Origin: Planococcus kocurii
Lineage (GTDB): Bacteria; Bacillota; Bacilli; Bacillales_A; Planococcaceae
Assembly: GCF_001465835.2 (NCBI RefSeq)
Contig: NZ_CP013661.2
Span: forward strand, 3,402,501-3,466,500
Direction: 5' to 3'
Length of the DNA stretch: 64,000 bases
A model generated the notes under the pieces. The model was not told the origin of the DNA. It did no database searches and worked only from the letters and a program-made list of their open reading frames with translations. Position 1 is the stretch's first letter; every line of letters begins with the position of its first letter. Position numbers and translations under genes: made by a program. Positions 16,519 through 25,667 of the stretch are shown here, piece after piece.

Positions 16519-17403
16519 ATGGAAAACGTTATAGAAGGTTTTATCTCTGTTACAGGAGGGCGAATTTGGTATCAAGTCAGCGGTGATGGTCCCGGTATCC
16601 CGCTTTTGGTTTTGCACGGCGGTCCAGGTGGCAAAAGCAGCGACAACAGTCCACTTTGTCGATTAGGAGACGAACGACGAGTGATTCACTACGACCAACT
16701 AGGCTGCGGAAAATCAGATCGACCAACAGACACGAAACTTTGGACAGTCGAGCGTTATGTAGAAGAGCTAGGGCAAGTAATTAAAGCATTGAAACTTGAA
16801 GAAGTTCATATTCTGGGACACTCCTGGGGAACGATGCTAGCTGCTTCTTATTTGTTCGAAAAGCCAGACGGTATCCGCAGTGTTATTTTTTCTGGTCCCG
16901 CTTTAGATGCACAGAGATGGGAACGCGACCAGCGCAATTACTTGAAACAATTTCCGCAAGAGATTCGGGATACAATCAAACAAAGTGAACTAAAAGGTAC
17001 GACAGACTCTGCAGCATACAATAAAGCAATGCTGGTCTTTTATAAGCGTCATGTATGCCGTGTTGATCCATGGCCAGAAGAAATGCTAGAAGACATGGTC
17101 AAGATGAACCAACAAATTTATAACTTCATGTGGGGTGCTTCCGAATTTACCGTTACCGGCACATTAAAGAACTTTGATGCAACTGGACGCTTGCATCAAA
17201 TTGAAATCCCTACTCTTTTTTCATGTGGTCGCTATGATGAGGCTACGCCAGAAGCAACAGAGCGTTATGCAAAGCTCGTTCCAGGTGCAGAATTCCATAT
17301 TTTCGAAAACAGTTCTCATATGCCAGCAATCGAAGAACCGCAGGCATATGTAGCAGTGATTCGTGAATGGCTAAGTCGGAATGATTTGCGATCACAGGTA
17401 TAA
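16519..17403 (+). CDS. Alpha/beta hydrolase, proline iminopeptidase-like
   Basis: A 294-aa cytoplasmic serine hydrolase of the proline iminopeptidase (S33) group. HGGPGGKS forms the oxyanion region near residue 35, and DQLGCGKSDRP follows. The nucleophile Ser is in GHSWG (about residues 100-104); a late Asp (GRYDEATPE) and a His (NSSHMPAIEEP) complete the triad. Family members release N-terminal proline or hydrolyse related amides and esters. AAGGAGGG lies eight bases before the ATG at 16519, which is preferred over an upstream in-frame ATG at 16498 lying inside or before that site. It is monocistronic. Confidence 0.85.
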   Translation: MENVIEGFISVTGGRIWYQVSGDGPGIPLLVLHGGPGGKSSDNSPLCRLGDERRVIHYDQLGCGKSDRPTDTKLWTVERYVEELGQVIKALKLEEVHILGHSWGTMLAASYLFEKPDGIRSVIFSGPALDAQRWERDQRNYLKQFPQEIRDTIKQSELKGTTDSAAYNKAMLVFYKRHVCRVDPWPEEMLEDMVKMNQQIYNFMWGASEFTVTGTLKNFDATGRLHQIEIPTLFSCGRYDEATPEATERYAKLVPGAEFHIFENSSHMPAIEEPQAYVAVIREWLSRNDLRSQV

Positions 17404-17640
17404 AAGAAGTTATATAGAGAAAGTGGAGTAAGTTGCTAAAAAAATTAGTACTATAAAAAGCTTCTTTTAACATTGAAAAGTGAACGGGTCAAGAGAAAAT
17501 CCAGCATCCTGTGAGCAAACGACAAAAAAATGTACATTCAAAAATAATCATGTTATTCTAATGTGGATAGATATTATCTACATTGGGAGACATTCGTTTT
17601 TCATAAAAAAGATGATGTACATGCACGAAAAAACAGCAAT

Positions 17641-17663
17641 AACTGGCCTACTATTGGCCAGTT
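17641..17663. repeat. Small inverted repeat upstream of the LLM oxidoreductase gene
   Basis: AACTGGCC and GGCCAGTT are separated by seven bases, about 40 bases before the gene start. It may be an operator or a weak hairpin; no T run follows. The rest of 17404-17701 holds no credible gene. Confidence 0.5.
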
Positions 17664-17701
17664 TACATAACTAGGAAATGTACCAGACAGGTGGAATACA
17701 A

Positions 17702-18688
17702 ATGAAAGATTTTCAATCTCATAACGGCTTTGCACGAACGTTCAAAGAAAATAAATTAACGCTTGGAATTTCGTTTCCTCTAGAATCGGCTAGAGACAAT
17801 CCATTTGCAATGGACATAGCCTCACAAATGACACTAGCGAAACAAGCAGAAGAAGCTGGATTTGCTTCTTTGTTTGTAAGGGATTCTCCACTTTTTGATC
17901 CGAACTTTGGAGATAAAGGTGTTATCCATGACCCATTTCAGTTACTTGCTTACACAAGTGCGTACACAAAAGAGATTGCTCTTGGCATTGCCAGCGTCAT
18001 CACAACGTTACGGCATCCGCTTCACTTAGCAAAGGCCGCTGCTTCTTTAGATGATTTATCTGATCAAAGACTCTTATTAGGTGCTGCAACGGGAGACCGT
18101 CCGATAGAGTTTCCGGCATTTAAAGTAGAACGACAAGAACGTGATGAGTTGTTTAGAGAATCTATTTGGGTCATGAGAAAAATATGGGAAGAATCGTTTC
18201 CCCAAATACATTCAAAGAGAGTGGAATTAGTCGAAGGGGACGTTATTCCTAAACCTCATTTAATGGGTATCCCAATCCTCGGAACAGGCTATTCTGGACA
18301 AACAATCGAGTGGTTAGCGGAACATACGGATGGCTGGATGTTTTATGCACAAGAGGCAAATCGTCAGAAAGAGCTAATCAAAATTTGGAGAAACGCAACA
18401 GATCGATTTAAACCGTTTTCTCAACCATTGGTGATCAATTTATCAGAAAATCCAAAGGCTTCACCTAGACCTATTCCGATCAAAGTTGGCTTTACATCAG
18501 GTCACCAGTTTTTGGTCGACTATCTTCATGCCCTGCAAAGGATGGGAGTTAATCATGTCATTCTGAGTTTAACTAATGGCAATCGACCTATAACTGAAGT
18601 CATACAAGAATTAGGTGAGTATGTTGTCCCACATTTTCCTGCACATACAAACTACATGCGTGAAATAGCGGTAGATAAAACTAGGTAA
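17702..18688 (+). CDS. LLM-class flavin-dependent oxidoreductase
   Basis: A 328-aa luciferase-like monooxygenase family protein. It has the family pattern of an early LGISFPLES strand, MTLAKQAEEAGFASLFVRD, a central strand with LGIASVITTLRHP, the phosphate-binding region LDDLSDQRLLLGAATGD, and GTGYSGQTIEWLAEHTDGW. Such enzymes are TIM barrels that use FMNH2 or F420 to oxidise small organic substrates; the substrate cannot be inferred here. The start at 17702 is preferred because CAGGTGG lies seven bases before it; an in-frame ATG at 17678 has no such site. It faces the ydbST genes, which read leftward. Confidence 0.85.
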   Translation: MKDFQSHNGFARTFKENKLTLGISFPLESARDNPFAMDIASQMTLAKQAEEAGFASLFVRDSPLFDPNFGDKGVIHDPFQLLAYTSAYTKEIALGIASVITTLRHPLHLAKAAASLDDLSDQRLLLGAATGDRPIEFPAFKVERQERDELFRESIWVMRKIWEESFPQIHSKRVELVEGDVIPKPHLMGIPILGTGYSGQTIEWLAEHTDGWMFYAQEANRQKELIKIWRNATDRFKPFSQPLVINLSENPKASPRPIPIKVGFTSGHQFLVDYLHALQRMGVNHVILSLTNGNRPITEVIQELGEYVVPHFPAHTNYMREIAVDKTR

Positions 18689-18752
18689 AATTACAGACTA
18701 AACGGTGCATTTACTCATTTTTTGAAGCCAATGTTCTAAGAAGCGGTTTGAA

Positions 18753-18792
18753 CGAAAAAGACTCTTTGCCGAAATACCGGCAAAGAGTCTTT
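18753..18792 (-). terminator. Intrinsic terminator of ydbST
   Basis: A perfect 15-bp hairpin (AAAGACTCTTTGCCG and its complement) with a T tract on the minus strand. It may also work weakly for the rightward LLM gene. Confidence 0.88.
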
Positions 18793-20323
18793 AATGTGTT
18801 GAATCCAGTTCGACTTCTTTCGTTCGATCACGGTACCAGCGGTGAAATATGTCAACGAATGAATCTGGTACATCTTCAAGATAAGACGTATGAACGGGTC
18901 TCGCGCGCGTGACTGTTTGAAGTGAAGAAAGTCCAAATGCACGTTGAATCCGGTTTTGCGTAATTTCAACTTCCACAATTTTTTCTCGCTTCGTGATAAA
19001 TAGAGTAGAAGTAAAGCCGCCATTTTTCAATTGAATCAATTCTTCATTTAAACAATAACGTGTGTGGAGGAAATTCAGAGTACGCGACACAACAACTACT
19101 ATTAGTAAGACAATAGAAACGATCCACCACATATTTTGAATTTTCAAGAAGTTGGATTGGAAGTAAAACAACAATGCAGTCGCAATTAGCCATATCCAGC
19201 TTGGCTTTAGCAAACGAATCCAAAGTGCACGTTTCGGCAGTCGTTGCATGTCTTCTTGAATACGGTAGCCGGGTAACAATTCAGCAACGATTGCATATGC
19301 TTTTCGCTTTGGCAGAAAAGGATAGAGCGAGCTAATATTTAACTCTTCTGAACCCAAAGACAGGCTGCCGGCACTAATCAGTTTAACTTCTGCCAGTCCA
19401 AGAATACGTTTTGTAAAAGATTGTGTAATTTCAATGGCTTGAACGCGCTCTTTTGCGATTGAAAAAGAGGCTTGCGACAACAGACCTTTTTTGATGTACA
19501 CACGCTCACTATCAGAAGAAATCTCATAGTTCCCATATTTAATAAATGAGTGGACAATCCCGAATACGAAAGAAGCCAGAATAATTAGGGTAGTTACGAT
19601 AGCAATCATCCAAGTCGATGCTAGCAAACTTGTGCCCACTCCGCTTAATCTTTCTTCAAAGCCGCTGAATTCAGAAACATTGTAGTATAGGGAAGCGAGC
19701 AGTGGCACAAGTAGCAAAAAGCTAAAGGACGTCATAGACGCTTTAAATAAATCCTTACGTGTCGGTTCGAAATGGATGACACGCTCTTTCAGTTTTTTCT
19801 GCCCGGGCTCGATTTGTTCAGCAGCAGGAGGCTCTTCCGTATCGTCGGAAATTGTCTCGTGTTCCGTCGCAACAGATTTGTTGCGTTGTTGGACTGCAGA
19901 TTCTAGCCGCAATGCTTCCTTTCTTGTGACAACTTCGAATTTTACAGAAGAATCCTCACCAGCAATACCCGTTTCGAAACTAATCGATGTCAGCCCCAAT
20001 AAACGGTGAGCAAATGATATGTGACGGTTAATGTTCTGTACTTTTGAAAAAGGAATCGACTGGTCAGTTTTACTGAACACACCTCTTCGCAAATAGAATC
20101 GTTGGTCATCGATTGCATAAGTAGTTGTGAACCAATTTAAAACAGCGAATACAACGGATCCAAGAAAAAATAGCAAAAATGCATAACGACCGTAAACCAA
20201 AAGCATGGAGCTATTGTCTGCTTGAAAAACGAATAAGACTAAAATGAAAAAAATTGAGCTTCGAATCAGTTTTCCGATTTTAAAAAGAAGAGAAGCTGGA
20301 TGATGGCGACGATTAGCAATCAT
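18791..20323 (-). CDS. ydbT: Membrane protein with repeated bacterial PH domains (YdbT-like)
   Basis: A 510-aa membrane protein with three bPH2 (DUF304) modules, each preceded by a pair of hydrophobic helices. The repeated signature appears as YAIDDQRFYLRRGVFSK near residue 70, YEISSDSERVYIKKGLLSQ near 275, and a third with YCLNEELIQLKNGGF near 430. It is a Bacillus YdbT homologue. The gene overlaps the end of ydbS by four bases, so the two are translationally coupled. In Bacillus these proteins have been linked to resistance to a sublancin/amylocyclicin-type antimicrobial peptide, as recalled from family knowledge. Its biochemical role is unknown. Confidence 0.85.
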   Translation of the reverse strand: MIANRRHHPASLLFKIGKLIRSSIFFILVLFVFQADNSSMLLVYGRYAFLLFFLGSVVFAVLNWFTTTYAIDDQRFYLRRGVFSKTDQSIPFSKVQNINRHISFAHRLLGLTSISFETGIAGEDSSVKFEVVTRKEALRLESAVQQRNKSVATEHETISDDTEEPPAAEQIEPGQKKLKERVIHFEPTRKDLFKASMTSFSFLLLVPLLASLYYNVSEFSGFEERLSGVGTSLLASTWMIAIVTTLIILASFVFGIVHSFIKYGNYEISSDSERVYIKKGLLSQASFSIAKERVQAIEITQSFTKRILGLAEVKLISAGSLSLGSEELNISSLYPFLPKRKAYAIVAELLPGYRIQEDMQRLPKRALWIRLLKPSWIWLIATALLFYFQSNFLKIQNMWWIVSIVLLIVVVVSRTLNFLHTRYCLNEELIQLKNGGFTSTLFITKREKIVEVEITQNRIQRAFGLSSLQTVTRARPVHTSYLEDVPDSFVDIFHRWYRDRTKEVELDSTH

Positions 20324-20814
20324 TGTTCCACTTCCTTAATTTTGGCGAAATGAGCAACGCGTTCACGAAGCTCGGTTGCTACGGCTTTTGGCAATGCCGG
20401 GATGGCATGACTTGATCCCATTGTTTCCACTGAAAGAGAAGCGAGTTTAAATTTCCGCATCAACGGTCCTTGTGTAAGAGACACTGCTTGAATCTTTGTC
20501 ATTGGGACCAATTGTTGTGTTTGGTTCCAAATGCCAAACTGCAGATACAAAAACTCCGCATCTAAATCATAGCGCCAAGACTTAAAAGTGAGAGGTGGAC
20601 TGATAATGGACCATACGAATCCGATTACCCAAAAGATGGCTAAGGCAATCAAGACCCAAAAGATCCAGTTGTACCAGTTAAAGCGCCAATCCAAGTAAAA
20701 CAAGACAGCAAGAACGATAAAGGCGATAAGGTTGGAAATAAGTTCTTCCAGACGCCAGTAGCTGACGGCATTGGGGGAAAGAGAATGTCGTGGAGCGTCG
20801 TATTGATTATTCAT
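20320..20814 (-). CDS. ydbS: PH domain membrane protein (YdbS-like)
   Basis: A 164-aa protein with two N-terminal transmembrane helices (about residues 25-75) followed by a bPH2 domain (YDLDAEFLYLQFGIWNQTQQLVPMTKIQAV). It is the usual partner of YdbT and lies immediately upstream with a four-base overlap. The domain layout is one repeat unit of the larger partner, so they probably form a membrane complex. Confidence 0.85.
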   Translation of the reverse strand: MNNQYDAPRHSLSPNAVSYWRLEELISNLIAFIVLAVLFYLDWRFNWYNWIFWVLIALAIFWVIGFVWSIISPPLTFKSWRYDLDAEFLYLQFGIWNQTQQLVPMTKIQAVSLTQGPLMRKFKLASLSVETMGSSHAIPALPKAVATELRERVAHFAKIKEVEQ

Positions 20815-20982
20815 TTAGGGAACACCGCCATTTTCACAAGATACTACTTTATACGTTCCGTCTTTCAGAAGGTTTCATATATTGAGTATAAGCTGAAACA
20901 TGAGTGGTCAAGTATTGTATAAAGCAAAGCTAGCAAATAAATTGAGAACAAGACTACAAAAAAAGAAAGTAGCGAGATTTAA

Positions 20983-21234
20983 ATGAAGAAATCACTAGTT
21001 TGCATCACCGCTTATTCCAATAAGTTTTGGGAAATAAACGTTCAAGGAACTATTTTTATCGTGCTATATGGAAAAATAGGGAGCAAAGGCTCAGTGAATA
21101 CAAAAGAATTCGTTTCTGAAGAGCTCTGTATGAAACGAGCGAACAAATTGATCGAGTCGAAGTTTAAAAAAGGATATTGGGAAATTAGAAAAGACAACGG
21201 ACGGCGTCAGACAAGTATTAGTCGAAATTACTAA
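20983..21234 (+). CDS. Stand-alone WGR-domain protein
   Basis: An 83-aa protein made up of one WGR domain: NKFWEI, then YGKIGSKG where the family has W-G-R-I-G, then SEELCMKRANKLIESKFKKGYWE. WGR domains bind nucleic acid ends and occur in PARPs and bacterial MolR-type or DNA-modification proteins. No PARP catalytic part is attached. The gene stands alone between ydbS (divergent) and a long gap. A weak AAAGTAGCGAG site precedes the ATG. A link to the ADP-ribose-related macro gene 6 kb upstream is speculative. Confidence 0.75.
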   Translation: MKKSLVCITAYSNKFWEINVQGTIFIVLYGKIGSKGSVNTKEFVSEELCMKRANKLIESKFKKGYWEIRKDNGRRQTSISRNY

Positions 21235-22055
21235 ACACTATTTTCGTATGTTAGGGCAAGACAAGCTATTATCTTTAACGAGCGATACACTGAATTAGTT
21301 AATTAATATCCAGCATGCTGAATAATTTTGCGCTCATTTATAGTTAGGATGCAGAAAAGAACGAGAAAATATTTGAAAGAAATTTTGCAGTTACCTTATT
21401 TTAGTAAAATATTATGAAATTAAGAAATCGATGCTTTTTCAACAAGAGGCAACAAAAAGACCGTGATGTGACAGAGTTAAAATAGAGGAGCGGCTGCAGA
21501 AATTTATGCAACTGCTCTTTTTGTGTTACGAACAGCTGTGACTCAATTTAGAAAGAAAATTTATTTCAATACGATTTGATGGCTCATAAACGCAGTTTTT
21601 ACTGGGAATACTAACAGTAAACAGTAGTTGGATTCTCTTTTTTAAACAATTGTTTTTATTGATTTAATCTGATTTCTTTAGTTGGATAACGTGAAAAAAA
21701 TTTCAGTTGATACTATTCAAATAGAGTTCTATTAACAAAAAAAGTATATGAGAAAAACGTTTCTATAATCTGAATTAAAAGAATATTTGATAACACTTTA
21801 CATATTTTGTGGTGTAATATAGTCTTATCGTATTGGATATAAACAATTTAACAGATTTTTTAATTTTCTGTTGATCGAAAAGTTGTGCTCTTGGCATGAA
21901 AAAACAGTTAGCTTACAGAGCTATCTGGAAAAATATTTATCTGAATTTTAAAATAAAAATTGTGTGTTAGTCAGATAATAATGGGGTGGAAAATGTCATC
22001 GCCAGGCACGAAAAAAAGATTTGATGAATAGCACTTACACAAGAGTGTAAAAGGG
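21235..22055. other. 820-base gap without a convincing gene
   Basis: AT-rich, with stops in all frames. A weak hairpin followed by five T (21488-21522) might end a short transcript. I see no recognisable protein remnant, RNA gene or repeat. Confidence 0.5.
21488..21522 (+). terminator. Possible weak terminator
   Basis: GAGCGGCTGCA pairs imperfectly with TGCAACTGCTC and is followed by TTTTT. Confidence 0.4.
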
Positions 22056-22067
22056 GTGGTTAGCGTG

Positions 22068-22466
22068 ATGAAAACAGATTCACTGTCTTTAGCGGCTGAG
22101 AAAGTCGGCGAGATTTTAGGCGCAGAAATGGAATTACATGAAGGGTTTTGGCAAGTAATAAAAAAGCGGACAATCAAAGCGCATACGAGTTTCGATATGT
22201 GTGTCAGCTGGTCACTGGAGCTATCCGTATCATTTAAACCATCTACACATAATCAATTGGCGATTAATAAAGCTGAAGTCTTTCTTCTTCCTGAAGAACT
22301 GGCATCTTTTACAGGTGCACCTATACAGCATCCGATTCACTTTCCCAGTAGTTTTTCGCAACGGCTGTCAACAGAGCGCGGAATGCACTGCATTCGACTA
22401 GCGTCAAAAGAGCCACCTGAAGATTTTGCTAAACGTCTAACTGAAGCGCTTTGTGTACTTAGCTAA
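22068..22466 (+). CDS. Unknown 132-aa protein
   Basis: A small cytoplasmic protein that I do not recognise. It has an N-terminal helix (LSLAAEKVGEILGAEMEL) and a beta-rich middle (FDMCVSWSLELSVSFKP; KAEVFLLPEELASF), and no membrane segment. ATG at 22068 or GTG at 22065 follows AAGGGG. The next gene begins 31 bases after the stop. The compact spacing with two further small genes suggests a small operon of unknown purpose. Confidence 0.6.
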   Translation: MKTDSLSLAAEKVGEILGAEMELHEGFWQVIKKRTIKAHTSFDMCVSWSLELSVSFKPSTHNQLAINKAEVFLLPEELASFTGAPIQHPIHFPSSFSQRLSTERGMHCIRLASKEPPEDFAKRLTEALCVLS

Positions 22467-22497
22467 CAGTAATTATGCTTTAAAGGGGAGAAGTGGA

Positions 22498-22860
22498 GTG
22501 GAGCAGACAGAGCAATTGCCTCAAAAATCAGTTGACTATTATTTTCTGAGATCTAAAGATGTTCATATTGAAAATGGAACTGCTTTTATTACTTTCTTTG
22601 CTAGGTTGACACGAGAAGTATCTTTTCAAAGAAATGGAGAGCAACAAACGCGAGTTCAAACCATATGGGTAGATATTAACGAGGTAAAGTTAAAACATGC
22701 ACCTATAAAAGCAAGAGCTTTACCAAATTGCATGCAGCGGTACGAGCTGTCGCAAAATGTCTTTTACAACCTGTATCAAGTAGCCAAGAAGAGTCCAAAA
22801 TATCTGTTTTATGTAATTCCTTTTCACCAAAAATCCACACGTGAGAAATTCAGTAGTTAA
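22498..22860 (+). CDS. Unknown 120-aa protein
   Basis: Unrecognised product, rich in aromatic and basic residues with alternating beta-like stretches (YYFLRSKDVHIENGTAFITFFARL; TIWVDINEVKLKHAPI) and no membrane segment. GTG at 22498 is chosen because GGGGAG lies seven bases ahead. The frame extends upstream to 22453, but that would overlap the preceding gene without a ribosome site. A 49-codon gene follows 34 bases later. Confidence 0.6.
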   Translation: MEQTEQLPQKSVDYYFLRSKDVHIENGTAFITFFARLTREVSFQRNGEQQTRVQTIWVDINEVKLKHAPIKARALPNCMQRYELSQNVFYNLYQVAKKSPKYLFYVIPFHQKSTREKFSS

Positions 22861-22894
22861 CGTTGTGCGACCATACTAAAGGAGGATGAATTAG

Positions 22895-23044
22895 ATGACT
22901 GTAATGAAAAATGGAGAAAAAAGAGTGAATCACCTAACGAAAACGTATTTGGAAATGTATAAGGAATATCTTTTTGGGTACAAACAATATAAAACAGAAA
23001 AAGCGACTTTGAATAAGGAACTAGAGAAGCTTAAAGAAGCTTAA
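22895..23044 (+). CDS. Small 49-aa helical protein
   Basis: The ATG at 22895 follows a consensus AAAGGAGGATGAATTAG. The product is charged and helical (YLEMYKEYLFGYKQYKTEKA, then LNKELEKLKEA), suggesting a short coiled coil. It is the third gene of the small cluster and ends 50 bases before a strong terminator. No family is recognised. Confidence 0.6.
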   Translation: MTVMKNGEKRVNHLTKTYLEMYKEYLFGYKQYKTEKATLNKELEKLKEA

Positions 23045-23094
23045 GTGTAAATGCAGTTGAGTGTATAGAAAAGTGGAATTGTCCCAATAGCCTC

Positions 23095-23141
23095 AAAAAG
23101 TAAACCAAGAAAAAGAAACTCTTTTTCCCGGTTTACTTTTT
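23095..23141 (+). terminator. Intrinsic terminator (both directions possible)
   Basis: AAAAAGTAAACC and GGTTTACTTTTT enclose a second complementary stretch of A5 and T5. The remaining 246 bases before the next gene show nothing further. Confidence 0.85.
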
Positions 23142-23387
23142 AAATCCCGCGCAAAAGCCCGAATTCAGTAGGGATTTATTTGAGGTCTCGAAGGTTCGAA
23201 CTCTAACACGATTTATTAGTTTTGATAAGTTTGAACATGGTTTTCACTTCAAATCTGCGTTATCCATTCATCCTCCAGTGTTGCTTCGGCGTTTTCTTTT
23301 ATCTTGAAAAATTTGCTATACTAGACAGGAATTAGATTAGTTGAACTAGCACATATAGCCAAATGATAAAAAAAAGGGAGTGATTGG

Positions 23388-24398
23388 ATGGAAAAGCTAC
23401 GTGAATCAATAGAAAAACTGAGTGGTAGTGATGCGAAAAGTTTGTTGTTAAATGTAATGTACCGTTTAGAACTCATGAAAAAAGAAGATTTACAAGACGA
23501 AATGATAAAGGAGTTGTTGTCCTTATCTAATGACTTATCTGATAGCCTGCAAAAAGAAGTCCACTACGAAATGGATGAGACTGCTGTACATATTATCAGC
23601 GGCGAGTCTCCAGCAGGTTCTTTGCGAATAGGACTCAGCCATGAAAATCGAATCATTGGTTTTCCCGATTTTTTTGCTGAAGGACCTGTTTGGAAAATTC
23701 ATACAGAACAAGGGCGCATCTTACGTTATGAGTGGTTACGAGATCACATTAATTATGAAATGGATTACATAGAAGAAGAATACATAAGTCGGTTCTCGAA
23801 AACACTTGCAACAATCGAAGAAATCCCTGCTAACATACCAATTGTACTGTGGACGGCAAATAATGCAGATGAACAAACAGGCCTTCGTTATTTTCTCTAT
23901 CTTCTGCGAGAAAAGAAAAACGATATCTATATCATTAATACCCCAGAAGCTTTTGAAACTCTTTATGGAAAAGGAAAAACTCAATTTAGAGTGAGACATT
24001 CGGGCGAAGTAGCGTCCTATCAATTTAAGGAAATCTATCAAACGAATTTAGGGAATCCTTTGACAAATAAAGAGAAAGAAATATTACGAAACGAATGGCT
24101 CCTATTGTCAGAAGAAGAAAACGTGCTGCGAATTTGGGAAGGCGGTAGCTTTCAAGTCATAGAGGAAAATTATTTCGATTCGATGATCATCGATGCGGTT
24201 CGAAGATTGCAAAGGGAACAGGAAACGGCTGATTTTATTTTGGCAGCGAGAGTAATTGGTGAAATTCTTTTCCAATCTGAACACCTTGTTAGTCATAGCT
24301 ATTTGGAGTATCGCATCAGATATTTAGTTTACAACGGGACGTTTAAAATAAGAGGAATACCTAAGAGTATGCGGCATTACCGCGTGCAGGTAAGCTGA
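23388..24398 (+). CDS. DUF1835/DUF3658 domain protein
   Basis: A 336-aa cytoplasmic protein. The N-terminal half carries the DUF1835 pattern (VHIISGESPAGSLRIGL, GFPDFFAEGPVW, then VLWTANNADEQTGLRYFLYLL). The C-terminal half matches the companion DUF3658 domain (NPLTNKEKEILRNEWLLLSEE, RIWEGGSFQVIEENYFDSMI, VIGEILFQ). Proteins of this layout are widespread in Bacillales without an assigned function. AAAGGGAGTGATTGG precedes the ATG. The gene is monocistronic and ends at a terminator shared with the oppositely oriented Bax-inhibitor-like gene. Confidence 0.8.
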   Translation: MEKLRESIEKLSGSDAKSLLLNVMYRLELMKKEDLQDEMIKELLSLSNDLSDSLQKEVHYEMDETAVHIISGESPAGSLRIGLSHENRIIGFPDFFAEGPVWKIHTEQGRILRYEWLRDHINYEMDYIEEEYISRFSKTLATIEEIPANIPIVLWTANNADEQTGLRYFLYLLREKKNDIYIINTPEAFETLYGKGKTQFRVRHSGEVASYQFKEIYQTNLGNPLTNKEKEILRNEWLLLSEEENVLRIWEGGSFQVIEENYFDSMIIDAVRRLQREQETADFILAARVIGEILFQSEHLVSHSYLEYRIRYLVYNGTFKIRGIPKSMRHYRVQVS

Positions 24399-24424
24399 GT
24401 CCGAGTGACTTTTTTCTGCAAATT

Positions 24425-24450
24425 AAAAAAACGTCCCGTAGGACGTTTTT
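24425..24450. terminator. Bidirectional terminator
   Basis: AAAAACGTCC and GGACGTTTTT around CGTA, with T runs on both strands between two converging genes. Confidence 0.88.
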
Positions 24451-25203
24451 TTACCTGCTGCGAATTTTCGACAACAATCGAAGAATTTCGAGATACAGCC
24501 AAACCAATGTGACGAGCAAACCAAAAGCTCCATACCATTCAAAGTATTTCGGTACTTGTTTGTTGGCTGCACTTTCGATAAAGTCAAAATCCAATACTAA
24601 GTTCAGTGCAGCAACGATAACGATAACCACACTAATGCCAATGCCTATAGGCGAAGATTCATGCAGGAACGGAATTTCAAAGCCGAAAAAGCTGCCAATA
24701 AATGAAATCACATAAACCAAGAAGATGGCACCAGTAGCTGCTGCAACGCCGAGTCTAAAGTTCTGTGTCACTTTGATGAGACCAGACTTGTAAACAAGCA
24801 ATAGACTTAGTAATACGCCTATCGTAATCAAAACGGCTTGAAAGACAATCCCGCCATACTGAACTTCGTACTGTGCAGAGATTGCACCGAGGAATAAGCC
24901 TTCCAATAGCGCGTAAATAGGCGCTGTGAAAGGAGAGGCTTTGGGCACGAAGATCGTGATTAACCCTGCAATAAGTCCACCAATCGCACCTATGAGAATC
25001 AAAGGCAGTACGCTATCTGGACTGTTAACAAACTGATTCCAAGAATAGACGAACGTCACCAGCAATAGCAAGAGTAAGATAAATGTTTTGTTGACAGTAC
25101 CTTGGATCGTCATTTTCTGACCAGTGGCAGTACCTTTAAAATTTTCGAACGTGTCGGTCTTTAAACTTGGATTTCCACTTCTCAATTCGATCACCTCATA
25201 CAT
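24451..25203 (-). CDS. Bax inhibitor-1/YccA-family membrane protein
   Basis: A 250-aa integral membrane protein with seven hydrophobic segments from about residue 40 to 245 after a short polar N-terminus. It resembles the BaxI_1 branch of the family, with GKPT-like TGQKMTIQGTVNKTF before the first helix and a conserved LDFDFIE segment near the end. Related proteins such as Bacillus YetJ are pH-sensitive calcium leak channels; the activity here is inferred only from family. It is monocistronic. Confidence 0.8.
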   Translation of the reverse strand: MYEVIELRSGNPSLKTDTFENFKGTATGQKMTIQGTVNKTFILLLLLLVTFVYSWNQFVNSPDSVLPLILIGAIGGLIAGLITIFVPKASPFTAPIYALLEGLFLGAISAQYEVQYGGIVFQAVLITIGVLLSLLLVYKSGLIKVTQNFRLGVAAATGAIFLVYVISFIGSFFGFEIPFLHESSPIGIGISVVIVIVAALNLVLDFDFIESAANKQVPKYFEWYGAFGLLVTLVWLYLEILRLLSKIRSR

Positions 25204-25350
25204 TATTTTAAGCAGACTTAAGTATATCTTTTTATTGATGAAAAATACATGATGAACAAACCCGTCGAGAAATGTATAGGTCTCTAATTGCTACATCTTG
25301 CATTTTATCATAGGAGAAACCTGCGGAATGGTCACATGTAAAAGCATAGA

Positions 25351-25385
25351 AAAAGCTGTAGAGCCTAATATGGCCTACAGCTTTT
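25351..25385. terminator. Hairpin with flanking A/T runs
   Basis: AAAAGCTGTAGAGCC pairs with GGCCTACAGCTTTT, with one bulge. It could end a transcript in either direction. Nothing else is evident in 25204-25667. Confidence 0.6.
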
Positions 25386-25667
25386 ATTTGTTTGGGTGAG
25401 CAATATAGCTGACATCTCGAAATCGGCTAAAGTAAATAGCTGACAGATCAACTAACAAGAACAATGATCCTCAGTAGTTTCGTCTCGCAATCAACTCTTT
25501 ATATTTTTTCCAATAGTAGAATTTGTGGAAATGGAATTTTCGGTATTCTTGTGTAATCTAAGTTCTTGTAAATCATATTTTTAAGGAGTGATAAATTGTT
25601 ATTTTAGTACCTAATACTAATAGTTGGTGGTAGAATAAGACGAGGATATCAAGAGGGAGTGATGAAA

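Noticed and set aside
17480-17674. 64-aa open frame between the hydrolase and LLM genes
   Set aside because: No ribosome site, no recognisable composition, and it runs through an inverted repeat. Probably chance.
23736-24041. 101-aa antisense frame inside the DUF1835 gene
   Set aside because: Lies wholly within a well-supported gene and has a typical shadow composition.
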